Shown here in pieces: positions 31,178-42,092 of a DNA stretch of 64,000 nt. Under the pieces are notes generated by a model. The model saw nothing but the letters and a program-made list of their open reading frames with translations. It had not been told where the DNA came from and ran no database searches. Location of the stretch: the NCBI GenBank assembly GCA_029237695.1, contig CM055272.1, forward strand, positions 10,342,042 through 10,406,041, read 5' to 3'. This stretch comes from Conchocele bisecta (taxonomy: Eukaryota; Mollusca; Bivalvia; Lucinida; Thyasiridae). Each line of letters begins with the position of its first letter. Position 1 is the first letter of the stretch. The position numbers and the translations under genes were made by a program.

Positions 31178-33870
31178 CAAGAGTGCCGAAGGTCATAATA
31201 TACGCCCGTCGAGGCAAGGCCAGTCAACAAGTGGAGATAAATTAAAAATGGCCACCATGGGGAGATAAGTCATCGGAAATGTTTCAAAATCAATAGGCTT
31301 CTTCGTTTTGCCGTGATAAACATGTATACCGAATTTGGTTAGGATCGGTCAAGTAGAACTTGAGTTATTGCGTGGACAAGGATACAGAGTGCGAAAATAA
31401 TTAAAAATGGCTGCCAAGGGGAGATAAGTATCGGAAATTTTTCAAAATCAATAGGCTTCTTTGTCTTGCCGTGATAAACATGTATACCAAATTTGGTTTC
31501 GATCGGTGAAGAAGAACTTGAGTTATTGCGTGGACAAGGATACAGAGTGCGAAAATTAAAAATGGCCGCCATGGGGAGATAAGTCATCGGAAATGTTTCA
31601 AAATCAATAGGCTTCTTCGTTTTGCCGTGATAAACATGTATACCGAATTTGGTTATGATCGGTCAAGTAGAACTTGAGTTATTGCGTGGAAAAGGATACA
31701 GAGTGCGAAAATTAAAAATGGCTGCCAAGGGGAGATAAGTATCGGAATTTTTTCAAAATCAATAGGCTTATTTGTCTTGCCATGATAAACATGTATACCA
31801 AATTTGGTTATGATCGGTCAAGTAGAACTTGAGTTATTGCGTGGACAAGGATACAGAGTGCGAAAATTAACAAGAGTTGTCAGAAGACAACGAAGCTCGC
31901 CTGTTGGCAGCCTTCATTCAAACTTGTCACAGTTGTATAAAAAACATGAATATTATATAACTTGACCTTGAGATAAGGGGTGTGCGGTGGACCTTGACAT
32001 TGAGGTCAGTGGTGGAAGGTTGGTCGTGGATTTGATATAGCATGATATAGCATATTAAGATGAATGCATGTATGAAATATCAATGCGCTCCCTGAAAAGA
32101 GAAGGAAAACAAAATTTAACCCAGCGTTAAGTTTATGAACACACTAAATTGGTGATTTTCTACAGCATGATAGCTATTCACATGAGGAATGCATGTATAA
32201 ATGTGCTAAGTTTGTGACCTTGGCCTTAGCAAAAGGGGTGGGGGTGGGTCATGGATTTGCTGTAGCACAATAGAGTATCATCAAATGAATGCATGTATGA
32301 AATATGAAGGTGTTCCCTGTAAAGAAACAGAAATTATAAAAAGACATTTACTCCAACGTTAAGTTTATGATGTTGATCTTGGGGAAAGGGGTGGGGTGGG
32401 TCATGGATTTGCTGTAGCACAATAGAGGATCATCAGATGAATGCATGTATGAAATATCAAAGCCTTCAAAGTGTAAAGAAACAGAAGTTACACAACATTT
32501 ACCCCAATGTAAAGTTTATGAACATGCTAAGTTTGTGACCTTGACCTTGGGGTAAGGGTTGGGTGGTGGGTTATGGATTTGCTACAGCATGATAGAGGGT
32601 CATCTGAGGAATGTATGTATGAAATATCAAGGCGTTCCATCAAAGGAAACACAGTTGTTATCAGACATTTACCCCAATGTTAAGTTTATGAATGTGTCAA
32701 GTTTGTGACCTTGACCTTGGGGTAAGGGTGGGTGGTGGGTCATGAATTTGCTATAGCACAATAGAGTATCATCAGATGAATGCGTGTATGAAATATCAAG
32801 GCGTTCCATGAAAGGAAACAGATGTTATAAGACATTTACCCCAACGTTAAGTTTATGAATGTGCAAAGTTTGTGACCGTGACCTTGGGGAAAGGGGTGGG
32901 GGTTGGTCATGGATTTGCTATAGCACGATAGAGAATCATCAGATGAATGTATGTATGAAATATCAAGGTGTTCAAAGTGTAAAGAAACAGAAGTTACACA
33001 ACATTTACCCCAACGTTAAGTTTATGAATATGCTAAGTTTGTGACCTTGACCTTTGGGTAAGGGTTGGGTGGTGGGTTGTGGATTTGCTACAGCATGATA
33101 GAGGGTCATCTGAGGAATGTATGAAATAGCAAGGTGTTCCATGAAAGGAAACAGACATTTACATAAGTTATAAGACATTTACCCAACACTAAGTTTGTGG
33201 ACGACGCCGACGATCCCGACGATGCCGACGCCGCCGGGGGTATACCATAAGCTCTTCAGCTCTTCGTGCAGGCGAGCTAAAAATGACTGCCAAGGGGAGA
33301 TAAGTATCAGAAATTTTTCAAAATCAATAGGCTTATTTGTCTTGCCATGATAAACATGTTTACCAAATTTGGTTTCGATCGGTGAAGAAGAACTTGAGTT
33401 ATTGCGTGGACAAGGATATAGAGTGCAAAAATTAAAAATGGCCGCCATGGGGAGATAAGTCATCGGAAATGTTTCAAAATCAATAGGCTTCTTCGTTTTG
33501 CCGTGATAAACATGTGTACCGAATTTGGTTATGATCGGTCAAGTTATTGCGTGGACAAGGATACAGAGTGCGAAAATTAAAAATGGCTGCCAAGGGGAGA
33601 TAAGTATCGGAAATTTTTCAAAATCAATAGGCTTATTTGTCTTGCCATGATAAACATGTATACCAAATTTGGTTATGATCGGTCAAGTAGAACTTGAGTT
33701 ATTGCGTGGACAAGGATACAGAGTGCGACAATTAAAAATGGCTGCCAAGCGGAGATAAGTATCGGAAATTTTTCATAATCAATAGGCTTCTTCGTCTTGC
33801 CGTGATAAAGATGTATACCAAATTTGGTTACAATCCGTCAAGTAGACCTCTAGTTATTGCGTGGACAAGC
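31178..33870 (+). mobile_element. HINE-like element, Q family, split by T copy 2
   Basis: Left end caagagtgccgaaggtcata. Core units of about 150-155 bp (atggctgccaaggggagata ... caataggcttcttcgt ... tagaacttgagttattgcgt) at 31230-31870 and 33279-33870, four plus about four units. The core is interrupted at 'gcgaaaattaa' by T copy 2. No microsatellite/hairpin end; it stops at the LINE remnant. Confidence 0.8.
31871..33278 (+). mobile_element. HINE-like element, T family, copy 2
   Basis: Same termini as 20024-22897 (caagagttgtcagaagacaa ... gtgcaggcgagcta), with about seven core units instead of about sixteen. It lies inside a Q core unit, so both borders are defined independently. Confidence 0.9.
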
Positions 33871-34170
33871 TGTGTCCGCGTCCAGTCGTATAAAAATTAC
33901 GGAAACCGGGGAAGAAATCATATAATGATTCTAAATTATACAGACCAATTAGCCAGATCAGCTGTCATTATTGGACAAAATCATAGCATGGCGACTGTAT
34001 GGCTTTGCAGAAGTAAATAAACTCCTGGATGATCAAGAAGGATTCCGGAATTTTCACAACATGAGCCACATCTTGCTGAGATTCTCTCAAGATATCTTCA
34101 ATGGTTTTAATATGAGAGAAAAAGCATTTGATTCTGTATGAAGGGAAGGACTAATGGTCAAACTGTACAA

Positions 34171-36290
34171 CCAGATGGCCGCGACCCACATGTCGAGCCC
34201 GCCGAGACATTTGATGGTCTCGGAGTGCATTTATTTGAAGTTTGAATTAAGGGTTGTGGAGATATAAGGCATAAAGCTTTAACGCAAATTTTAAAGTCAT
34301 TTGACCTTGATGTTGGGCATGTGGGCCGCATGGGTGGGCTATAGAATGAACATTTGGATGATAATAAAGAATTATTTGAAGTTTGAAGTAAATCGGAGTA
34401 AGTGTTGTGGAGATATAAGGTATGTAAAAACTTTAACACAAATTTCAAAGTCATTTGACCTTGACCTTGGGCATGTGGACCACATGGGCAGGCTATGGAA
34501 TGACAATATGGATGATGAAAAGGAAGTAATGGAAGTTGGAAGTAAATTGGAGTAACAATTGTGGATATATAAGTTATGTAAAAACTTGAAGACAGATTTA
34601 TAATAACCCAAACTTCTAAGTCATTTGGCATTGACCTTGGGGCACAGGGGCCACATGAGTGGGACACAGAACGAATATATGGATGATGCCCAATAAGCAT
34701 ACAAGTTTCAAGCAAATCTAACTTACGGGTACAGAGATAGTAGGTATCTGAAAACTTTAACACAAATGTTGACAAAAATTTAAAGCAAAGTCATTTGACA
34801 TTGGGGGCAGGGGCCGCATGAGTGGGACATGAATATATGGATGATGACTAATAAGCCTATGAAGTTTCAAGTCAATGTGGACTGCAGAGATATAAGGTAT
34901 TTCAACAAGAGGGCCATGATGGCCCTAATTCGCTAACCTGACTCCATGAACACCAGAGGAGAATGTGACATTGAGTTCATGTTTTAAAAAAATTGTGCTA
35001 TTTTTAGATGGCGGTCATCTTGGATTAAGCGATGACTCATTTTACTAAATCTGAAAATGCTTCACCCAAGGATCTTAACTTACTATGAAGTTTGGCCAGC
35101 ATCGGCCATGTGGTTCCTGAGTAAAAGACGTTCAAAATCTCGAATAAATGGACCTTTTGGAGGCCATCATGGATGACATAATCATCTGATTCCGACATAT
35201 ATTGCAATCGCCTTATCGATACCTTCAATTTGATATATGACATGAGCATAATTATTTGGTCAAAAATCATTTTTGACCCCGGGGTCACCATTTTAACAAC
35301 TTTGAAAGAGCATTCTACGTCGATCATTCCTACCAAGTTTCGTCGAAATCCGGCTGGCGGTCCATGAGAAGATTTTTTAAGAATTTGTGCTATTTTTAGA
35401 CGGCGACCATCATGGATTAGCAACGACCTCCGTTTTAACAAATCTGAAAAGGCTTCACCCATGGACCATAACTGTGAAGTTTGGCCACCATGGGCCAAGC
35501 GGTTCGTGTGAAGAATAATTTTGAAATCTCTAATAAAAGAACGACCTTTTGACCTTTCGGTGGCCATCTTGGATGACATGACCATCAAATTTCGACAAAA
35601 AATGTACCAGAGCGATCGCCCCTTTGATACCTTCGATTTGATATATGACATGACCATATTTGGTCAAAAATAAAATTTGACCCCAATTTGACCCCACGGG
35701 CCATGCCCATTTTTGACCCAGGGGTCACCATTTTAACAACTTTGAAAGAGCATTGCATATCGATCATTCCTACCAAGGTTAGTCGAAATCCGGCTGGCAG
35801 TTCATGAGAAGATTTTTTAATAATTTGTGCTATTTTTAGATGGCGGCCATCTTGGATTAGCGACGACCTGCGTTTTAACAAGTCTGAAAAGGCTTCACCC
35901 ATGGACCATAACTGTGAAGTTTGGCCACCATGGGCCAAGCGGTTCGTGTGAAGAAGAATTTTGAAATCTTTAATAAAAGAACAACCTTTTCACCTTTCGG
36001 CGGCCATCTTGGATGACATGACCATCCAATTTCGACAAATAATGTACCAGAGCGATCGCCTCTTTGATACCTTCAATTTGATATAGACATGACCATATTC
36101 GGTCAAAAATAAAATTTAAAGGACGGACGACGGACAAATTGCGGTAATAGCTCACATGAGCTTCGCTCAGGTGAGATAAAAATGTAATGCAGATTTCGGA
36201 CGGATGGACGCATGGACGCATGGACACACAGACGCACGGACGTCATTGTGATCACTATGTCTCGCTTTCCGCAAGCGGGCTCGACAAAAA
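34171..36290 (+). mobile_element. HINE-like element, X family, inserted in LINE
   Basis: Left part 34171-34905 with core units of about 145 bp (gtttgaagtaaatcgg, gttgtggagatataagg, aaagtcatttgaccttgacc). Right part 36178-36290 with a (GGAC/GCAT)n tract and a terminal hairpin at about 36259-36284 (ctcgctttccg / gcaagcgggctcg). Removing exactly 34171-36290 rejoins LINE codons in frame. It is itself split by S copy at 34906-36177. Confidence 0.85.
34906..36177 (+). mobile_element. HINE-like element, S family, full copy nested in X
   Basis: Left end caagagggccatgatggccc as at 24860, about three core units, then (GACG) tract, 'aattgcggtaatagctcaca' and the right hairpin ending ggtgagat at 36177. 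A complete S element with both ends. Confidence 0.85.
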
Positions 36291-36918
36291 TTGTATAAAA
36301 GGCAGGGTATGGACATGGTTGTTGGACTTCCTGTCAAACAGATGGGCTGAATGCAACATACAAGCTTTCAAGGGCTCCATATTCCAGTGAAACACAGGAT
36401 TACCACAGGGATCTGTTATTGCACCTTTACTATTCAATCTATTTATTAATGATATATTTGAGGAAATTAGCAGCAACAAAGTAATATTTGCTGATGACAG
36501 TACCATTTGCAGAACAGGAGCAGATCTGGATGTACTTATAACAGGACTGAATGAAGATATTAAGAAGATATTTGAATGGTGCAATAGATGGAGGCTGAAA
36601 CTCGATGTGGAAAAGATTGAAACATGCTGTTTTCCCAGAATAAACAGGCTAACTTATCAGCAAGATGAAATGACATCAGCATCAACAATTCCAGAATTCC
36701 TAATAAAGCCAACCCACATCTACATCATTTCTTCATTGAATGTGATAAATTTGAAACCTCCAGAGAACATAGACGGATGAATCTGCTCTGGCACTGTGGT
36801 GTCTCCTAAGTATTGGCGATGAAGATCCCTTGAAGAATGTTCGACCGGCAATCCTGGAAGAGTTGTCCAAATTTATTAAAAGACGTTACGTTTTCCTTAA
36901 GGATGGTCATAAATCAAC

Positions 36919-38112
36919 ACAAAACTAGAAATGTGGCCTGTCGGCACATGAATACCCCCACTGGCAGCCAAAGAAAACGAGCCATTTTGGATTATAAACC
37001 ATTTAGCCGAGCGTTAAGGTTTCAAGCGCATCAAGTCTGTGACCGTGACCCTGGGCATAGTGTGATAATCCATGCATCGGTGTAGAAGATATAGAGCGGA
37101 AGGGAATTTCAATAGGTGTAACCTTTGACCTTCAACTGTGACCTTGACCTTGGACGTAGGTGCGTGGTTATTGATCGTGACACATCTTCTCATCCTGAGA
37201 AACATTTGTGCCAAGGCATTTGATAATCCATGCATCGATGTAGAAGATATAGAGCGGAAGGGAATTTCAATAGGTTTGACCTTTGACCTTCAACTGTGAC
37301 CTTGACCGTGGACGTAGGTGCGTGGTTATTGATCGCGACACACCTTCTCATCCTGAGAAACATTTGTGCCAAGGCATTTGATAATCCATGCATCGGTGTA
37401 GAAGATATAGAGCGGAAGGAAATTTCAATAGGTTTGACCTTTGACCTTCAATTGTGACCTTGACCGTGGACGTAGGTGCGTGGTTATTGATCGCGACACA
37501 CCTTCTCATCATGAGAAACATTTGTGCCAAGCCATTTGATAATCCATGCATCGGTGTAGAAGATATAGAGCGGAAGGGAATTTCAATGGGTTTGACCTTT
37601 GACCTTCAACTGTGACCTTCACCTTGGATGTAGGTGCGTGGTTATTGATCGCGACACACCTTCTCAGCATGAGAAACATTTGTGCCAAGCCATTTGATAA
37701 TCCATGCATGGGTGTAGAAGATATAGAGCGGAAGGGAATTTCAATAGGTTTGACCTTTGACCTTCAACTGTGACCTTGACCTTGGACGTAGGTGCGTGGT
37801 TATTGATCGCGACACACCTTCTCATCATGAGAAACATTTGTGCCAAGCCATTTGATAATCCATGCATCGGTGTAGAAGATATAGAGCGGAAGGGAATTTC
37901 GATAGGTTTGACCTTTGACCTTCAACTGTGACCTTGACCTTGGACGTAGGTGTGTGGTTATTGATCATGACACACCTTCTCATCATGAGAAACATTTGTG
38001 CCAAGCCATTTGATAATCCATGCATCGGTGTAGAAGATATAGAGCGACAGACCAACAGACCGACAGGCTGACTCCTATATACCCCCAACAAACTTTGTTT
38101 GTGGGGGTATAA
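36919..38112 (+). mobile_element. HINE-like element, P family, full length
   Basis: Left end actagaaatgtggcctgtcg. A first V-like part (gagcgttaaggtttcaagc) is followed by six to seven units of 158 bp (gataatccatgcatcggtgt ... gacctttgaccttcaactgt ... gatcgcgacacaccttctca) at 37062-38045. Then come a short GACAGACC tract and a hairpin at about 38079-38111 (atacccccaacaaa / tttgtgggggtat). Directly overlaps the LINE stop codon. Confidence 0.9.
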
Positions 38113-39560
38113 TTATGAATATCTAGATACAATTTAACCTGCATATACTTGTGAAATATTTGCATTTATGTTACTTGTATACTGTATGTGCGACTGAGGT
38201 TACTTATATAGATTGCAAACTTGAATATTATGATACATCTGACCCTGAATATTATGTCAATAACTCAGGAGATACACTAATTGTGAATTATAATACATGT
38301 AGTTATAGAAATGAATACTAGTTCAAGGACTCAAATTAAATTTGAGAGTATTATCAAATGTATGTTATACATTAACAATGAACAACTGTTTGAAGAACAG
38401 TGTTAACAACAATAGTGATCATTTATATTGTGTCATTAACAATTATTATACACGTTTAAGTTGAATTTATAACTGAAAAAATTGTATTATTCCTAATATG
38501 GACGTCAACCTGCATGTATAAAGTACTATTGGAATGACCAGTATAGTCAATGTGCCATTGGAATTATTATCTGGACTTGCGTATAAATAAAGTGAGCGAT
38601 GAATTATATATGTGACACTTAATATTATTACTTTAAGGCATAAGATACAATAACTATATGTACATGTATAATGTGAATAGAAGTTCAATGACTCGAATTA
38701 AATAATGCAAGTGAATATAACACATTATGATGAACTGTCTATGAAAAGCAATATTGATATTTATATGAAGGTACTTAATAGTGCGAGATAATTAATAATG
38801 TGCAATTGATTATGATATGCTACATATATATATAGATGAAAATAGAAAATATTTGGCTCCGAAGTAAGAAAACAAGAAATTTTCATGAAGTAATTAAGGA
38901 TACAGGTCACTCTCGTTATCTCGAAGTCCAATGGACTGATGAAAATATATCGATACATCCGAACTTCGAGATAACAATTCGCTTCAAAAATACCTCTTTA
39001 CTTTATTTCCGGGTTTATTCTAAGCTGTTTTCGTAATTAACAGACTATTTACTTATTGCTACACCGTTTAATTCATGTTTCTGTTAAACAAGATTTGATA
39101 TCACATTAATTATGGTTTTCAGTGAACTGCTTGAACTGGTAATGCAACTTTAAATGCATTTTAGCAGCGGCGGTGTCTTTGGTTTCTATAGACGTGTGAA
39201 AACTTACCCGAGATAATCGCGCTGATTCAGACTTGGCAACCCCGGGCGCTTAATCTTTTCATGGATATATCAGAATACAAATGTGAAGGAAACATACTAT
39301 CGGGACTCGATTTCCACTTCGACTAAACTGATATATCGACATATCCGATATCGAGTTATCAGGAGTAAAATATGTGATCTATATAATGTAGGGAATTCTG
39401 CTGGGAATGGGACGTATATCGAGATAAGCAGGTATATCGAGATAAGCAGGTATATCGAGATAACAAGATTTAGCTGTATTTATGTATTTATATTCGCACC
39501 CTCATAAACCTACAAGTGCGTGATCTCATTAGTGACAAATATACAAGAAGAGTATCCAAT
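38113..39560. other. AT-rich interval; possible decayed pogo-type element
   Basis: No gene supported. 38905-38975 contains inverted 'gttatctcgaagt' / 'acttcgagataac' and 39415-39468 has three 'tatatcgagataa' motifs. Together they could be ends of an old TA-type MITE, but pairing is imperfect. Confidence 0.35.
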
Positions 39561-39937
39561 CAATACTACATGTGTGTCAACTACAGCCTGAAGGTTTAGA
39601 AGATTTAATATTGGTTAGATATCAATGTAAGGAAGCAACTGATGTGAAGTTTGGTGAACATCCGATTAATATACCAGGACGTACATGTATATGGAATTTT
39701 GATGTACATCCAAATTCTGATGGATGTGATCTATATTTCGAGAAGTATGTCAAGTTCACCCGAATGACCCAGGGTGAAATGGTATCAATGTAAGGAATCT
39801 ACTGATGAAGTTTGCCTAACATACTACTAATGTATAAAGAGATATGCGACATCCGTCCACAATTGTTGACGGCGATGCCACCGGAATTGTGACCTCTATG
39901 TCTCACTTTCCACTATCGTGGGTGAAGCAAAAATTGT
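39561..39937 (+). mobile_element. HINE-like fragment, R family, with 3' hairpin
   Basis: R-type words ('tatcaatgtaaggaag', 'gaagtttggtgaacatccg', 'caggacgtacatg') lead to 'ttgttgacggcgatgccacc', 'gaattgtgacctctatgtc' and a hairpin at about 39901-39925 (ctcactttcca / gtgggtgaag). The apparent ORF at 39572-39793 is repeat sequence. Confidence 0.6.
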
Positions 39938-39972
39938 GTAAGAATGAGCCCAGACAACGGACAGCTCTTTAC

Positions 39973-40377
39973 CTTGTCAACATCCAACAAGTTGTGCGTC
40001 TTAGCCAGTATCTTTAACTTCAAATTGCTTTTCACATTTTGTGATGTCCTGTATATCACATTTTCTCCCATTTCCTGCTTTGTGTGCATTACATGCTCTT
40101 CCAAGTTCCCTGTTTTGAGTGACTTGGCGAAAGCTGTCTCTTCTACCATTTTATGTTCCTTTACTAGTCCCTTATCTTCACACTGTTCGTCTCCAGATAT
40201 AGGCAGGTTCTTGTATTCCAGAAATTCGCCAACATCTATGTTCTTGGCAGCCATCAGTTTCGGACGAGCTTGACTAATATTAAACATCCTCTGGACGAGC
40301 TTTTCTGCGTCACGTTTTGTCTGACTGCGCAGCTGCCTGACACAAGGTGGGCTGCCAGTAGCAGAGGATCCATCTTT
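39973..40377 (-). CDS. candidate 405-bp internal exon, phase 0-0
   Basis: On the minus strand, acceptor aatcctctttcag precedes AAA GAT GGA, and the frame stays open for 135 codons to donor GACAAG|gtaaagag. The peptide starts KDGSSATGSPPCVRQLRSQT, continues with EKLVQRMFNISQARP and GEFLEYKNLPISGDEQ, and has a mixed charged second half (EETAFAKSLKTGNLEE). It has no recognised domain. Codon use is non-repetitive and complexity normal, unlike the surrounding repeat ORFs, so a host exon is likely. Starting at the internal ATG (about 40287) would lose the first 30 codons without reason. Confidence 0.6.
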
Positions 40378-40743
40378 CTGAAAGAGGATTGATCGATTGG
40401 GGAATTATGTCCATCCAACAGCAGGGTCATATTATATAAATACTGCCCTTGGTTGAAGGGAATACTGTGGATTATTTCCCAGAGGAAGCAATATCTCCCT
40501 TGGGAAACCAATTTATTTAATATGAACATGATTAATGTCGCGGTTTCAGAAACAGAAGCAAAACACTTGCTGGCTAGATAATCAGCCATTGCGAATGCTG
40601 GGCTGGTACCCGATTTCTATTGTAATACACCAGGAATGTAAATACGAGATACCAGCCCATCGTCTGTTGCCATTTCATGTGTATGCAGTCCAACCAGACT
40701 TCGGCTGTTTCAGTAATTACGCTTCAGGTATTATCAGGACAAG
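40378..40743. other. intron-like interval
   Basis: A minus-strand ORF (40254-40589) runs across the acceptor of the exon above in another frame and shows no motif; rejected as coding. Inverted 'gggctggtaccc' / 'gataccagccc' at 40599-40657. Confidence 0.4.
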
Positions 40744-41120
40744 AGGGTAATATTATAATATTCCCCTCTAATGTTGCCCGCTGCGTTGTGAAGCGGGCGA
40801 CACGGTAGAATATTTTATCACGTAATACATGTATGGTTCAAATTAACCAATACAACGCCTAGAACTTGCAATGATCTGTAGGGCAGGATTGAAACTACAA
40901 CCTCCAGATTCAAAATGCTCACATATATAAAGTGTCCAAATAGTGAAGCAATCCATCAAGTAGTATTAAAGTTATACCATGGTGAAGAAGCTTGTACAAA
41001 CTTTTTGAAGCAAAAAAATAATGGCTAAGCGTTTCCACAACGATGATGACGCCGACGACGGAAAAAGCGGCGACTATATAGTCGCAACTTCTGCTAAAGC
41101 AGGTGCAACTAAAAATTGGT
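40744..41120. mobile_element. HINE-like short element with hairpins at both sides
   Basis: A hairpin at about 40778-40801 (gcccgctgcg / aagcgggc) and, at the other side, a degenerate (GACGACG) tract with hairpin-prone 'gcggcgactatatagtcgcaac' split over 41069-41090 and 'gcaggtgcaacta'. The middle (40840-41030) has one core-like unit. Family not matched. Confidence 0.4.
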
Positions 41121-41129
41121 ATTCATCAG

Positions 41130-42070
41130 TTCTTTAAGGAATAAAACCATGAGCTGTTGCATTTGCTGTGGTGCAAAATACATTTGGTCTGTATAAACTG
41201 CATGGAGTCTGAAGTACTCATCGCAAACTTTAACTAGATTTGTCAGTAAGCGAGGCTTACGGAATATCCCCAAGTGGGCCCATGTGCCCCTAAATATGTA
41301 AGGAAATAAAAGTTATAGCATATTTCTCTGATGTTAAGTTTAGTGACGGATGCACGGACGGACGGACGGACGGACGGACGGACGGGACGGACGGACGAAC
41401 GGACTTGGACGCTTACGGGGACGGACGGACGGACGGACGAACATTTTGGGTTTATGGGCTATTTCTTCTTTAAAAGATCAAAGGAATAGCCCCTAAACTA
41501 GGCTATACGGAATAAGTCTATTGTATTCTATTGTCTTAGGCTCCTCCCCTAGCCCCTAAACTCCTAAAGTTTGCCCGGACAGACGGACAACCGGACTCCA
41601 GTATACCCCACAACTCGTTCCGAGGAGTATAAATAGACCAAAATGTATTGTGTACCAAAGTAACAAAACGGAACAACCCATGGTTTTATTACTTATATTT
41701 ACATTGCATTTTCTGGTAGTTTCAAAAATGTAAATAACCAAACATGCCGTTAAAATTAAGAATAATCTTCTTTTATGTCATTTTATCGCAATTCCGTGAA
41801 CAGCGACGTTGCACTGTCCATAGTGTGCCGTTATTGACAACCTCGTGGAGAGTGATGACATCAAACAAACTTTAACCAACCAACGTCGTGCGACATATTG
41901 GTATGATGTTATGTATTGGGATAAAAATGCAATATGCCGAATGGGTGTTTTCTTTATGAATTTATAGAAATGTGTATTGAAGTGAACGTGAATTGGTTTA
42001 ACGTCCCAGCAACAGCTAAGGTCATATAGAGACGGGACCACAGTTTAAAGTCTCATCGAACAGATGTGTA
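41130..42070. mobile_element. palindromic foldback-like repeat, copy B, interrupted
   Basis: The left arm (aataaaaccatgagctgttg ...) is at 41141-41200 and the loop-like 'tggagtctgaagtactcatcgcaaactttaa' region at 41206-41241. The right arm (gaccaaaatgtattgtg ... caacccatggttttatta) at 41636-41692 is separated by a Z element. 41690-42060 matches 16570-16830 and 17170-17190 in inverse orientation, confirming the same family as copy A. Confidence 0.7.
41242..41635 (+). mobile_element. HINE-like element, Z family, short copy without full core
   Basis: Left end ctagatttgtcagtaagcga (as at 50314), a core stub ending 'ctctgatgttaagttt', a long (GACG)n region (41342-41448) with an insertion of 'ttttgggtttatgggctatt'-type sequence, then 'actccagtataccccacaac' and the terminal hairpin at about 41603-41632. 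It shows that copies can persist with almost no core repeats. Confidence 0.8.
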
Positions 42071-42092
42071 TTAAGACATGAAAGGTGTTACA

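Larger units (their letters stand above)
33885..36918 (+). pseudogene. LINE reverse-transcriptase remnant, interrupted
   Basis: Pieces in order: about 33895-34170 and 36291-36918. The first encodes GKKSYNDSKLYRPIS (fingers region), AWRLYGFAEVNKLLDDQEGF and EKAFDSVWREGLMVKLYN. The second gives KGRVWTWLLDFLSNRW, TGLPQGSVIAPLLFNLFIND and FADDSTICR, then a late HHFFIECDKF segment and KFIKRRYVFLKDG before a stop at about 36920. These are standard blocks of non-LTR retrotransposon RTs (LPQG, FADD box as the catalytic YADD equivalent) and a His/Cys tail. Frameshifts, one in-frame stop before LPQG and lost N-terminal and endonuclease parts make it inactive. Clade not settled; CR1/jockey-like is a guess. 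Confidence 0.85.

Noticed and set aside
34158..34775. Minus-strand ORF of 205 codons
   Set aside because: Antisense through X core repeats; shows the repeat period in its peptide.
36970..38165. Seven near-identical ORFs of about 67 codons on the minus strand
   Set aside because: One per 158-bp core unit of a P-family HINE element; no selection for coding visible.
38836..39036. ORF of 66 codons with 'cgagataac' inverted motifs
   Set aside because: Probably part of a decayed TA-type MITE; no coding evidence.
40254..40589. Minus-strand ORF of 111 codons starting MADYLASK
   Set aside because: Crosses a strong splice acceptor and overlaps the 405-bp exon in another frame; the exon explains the region better.
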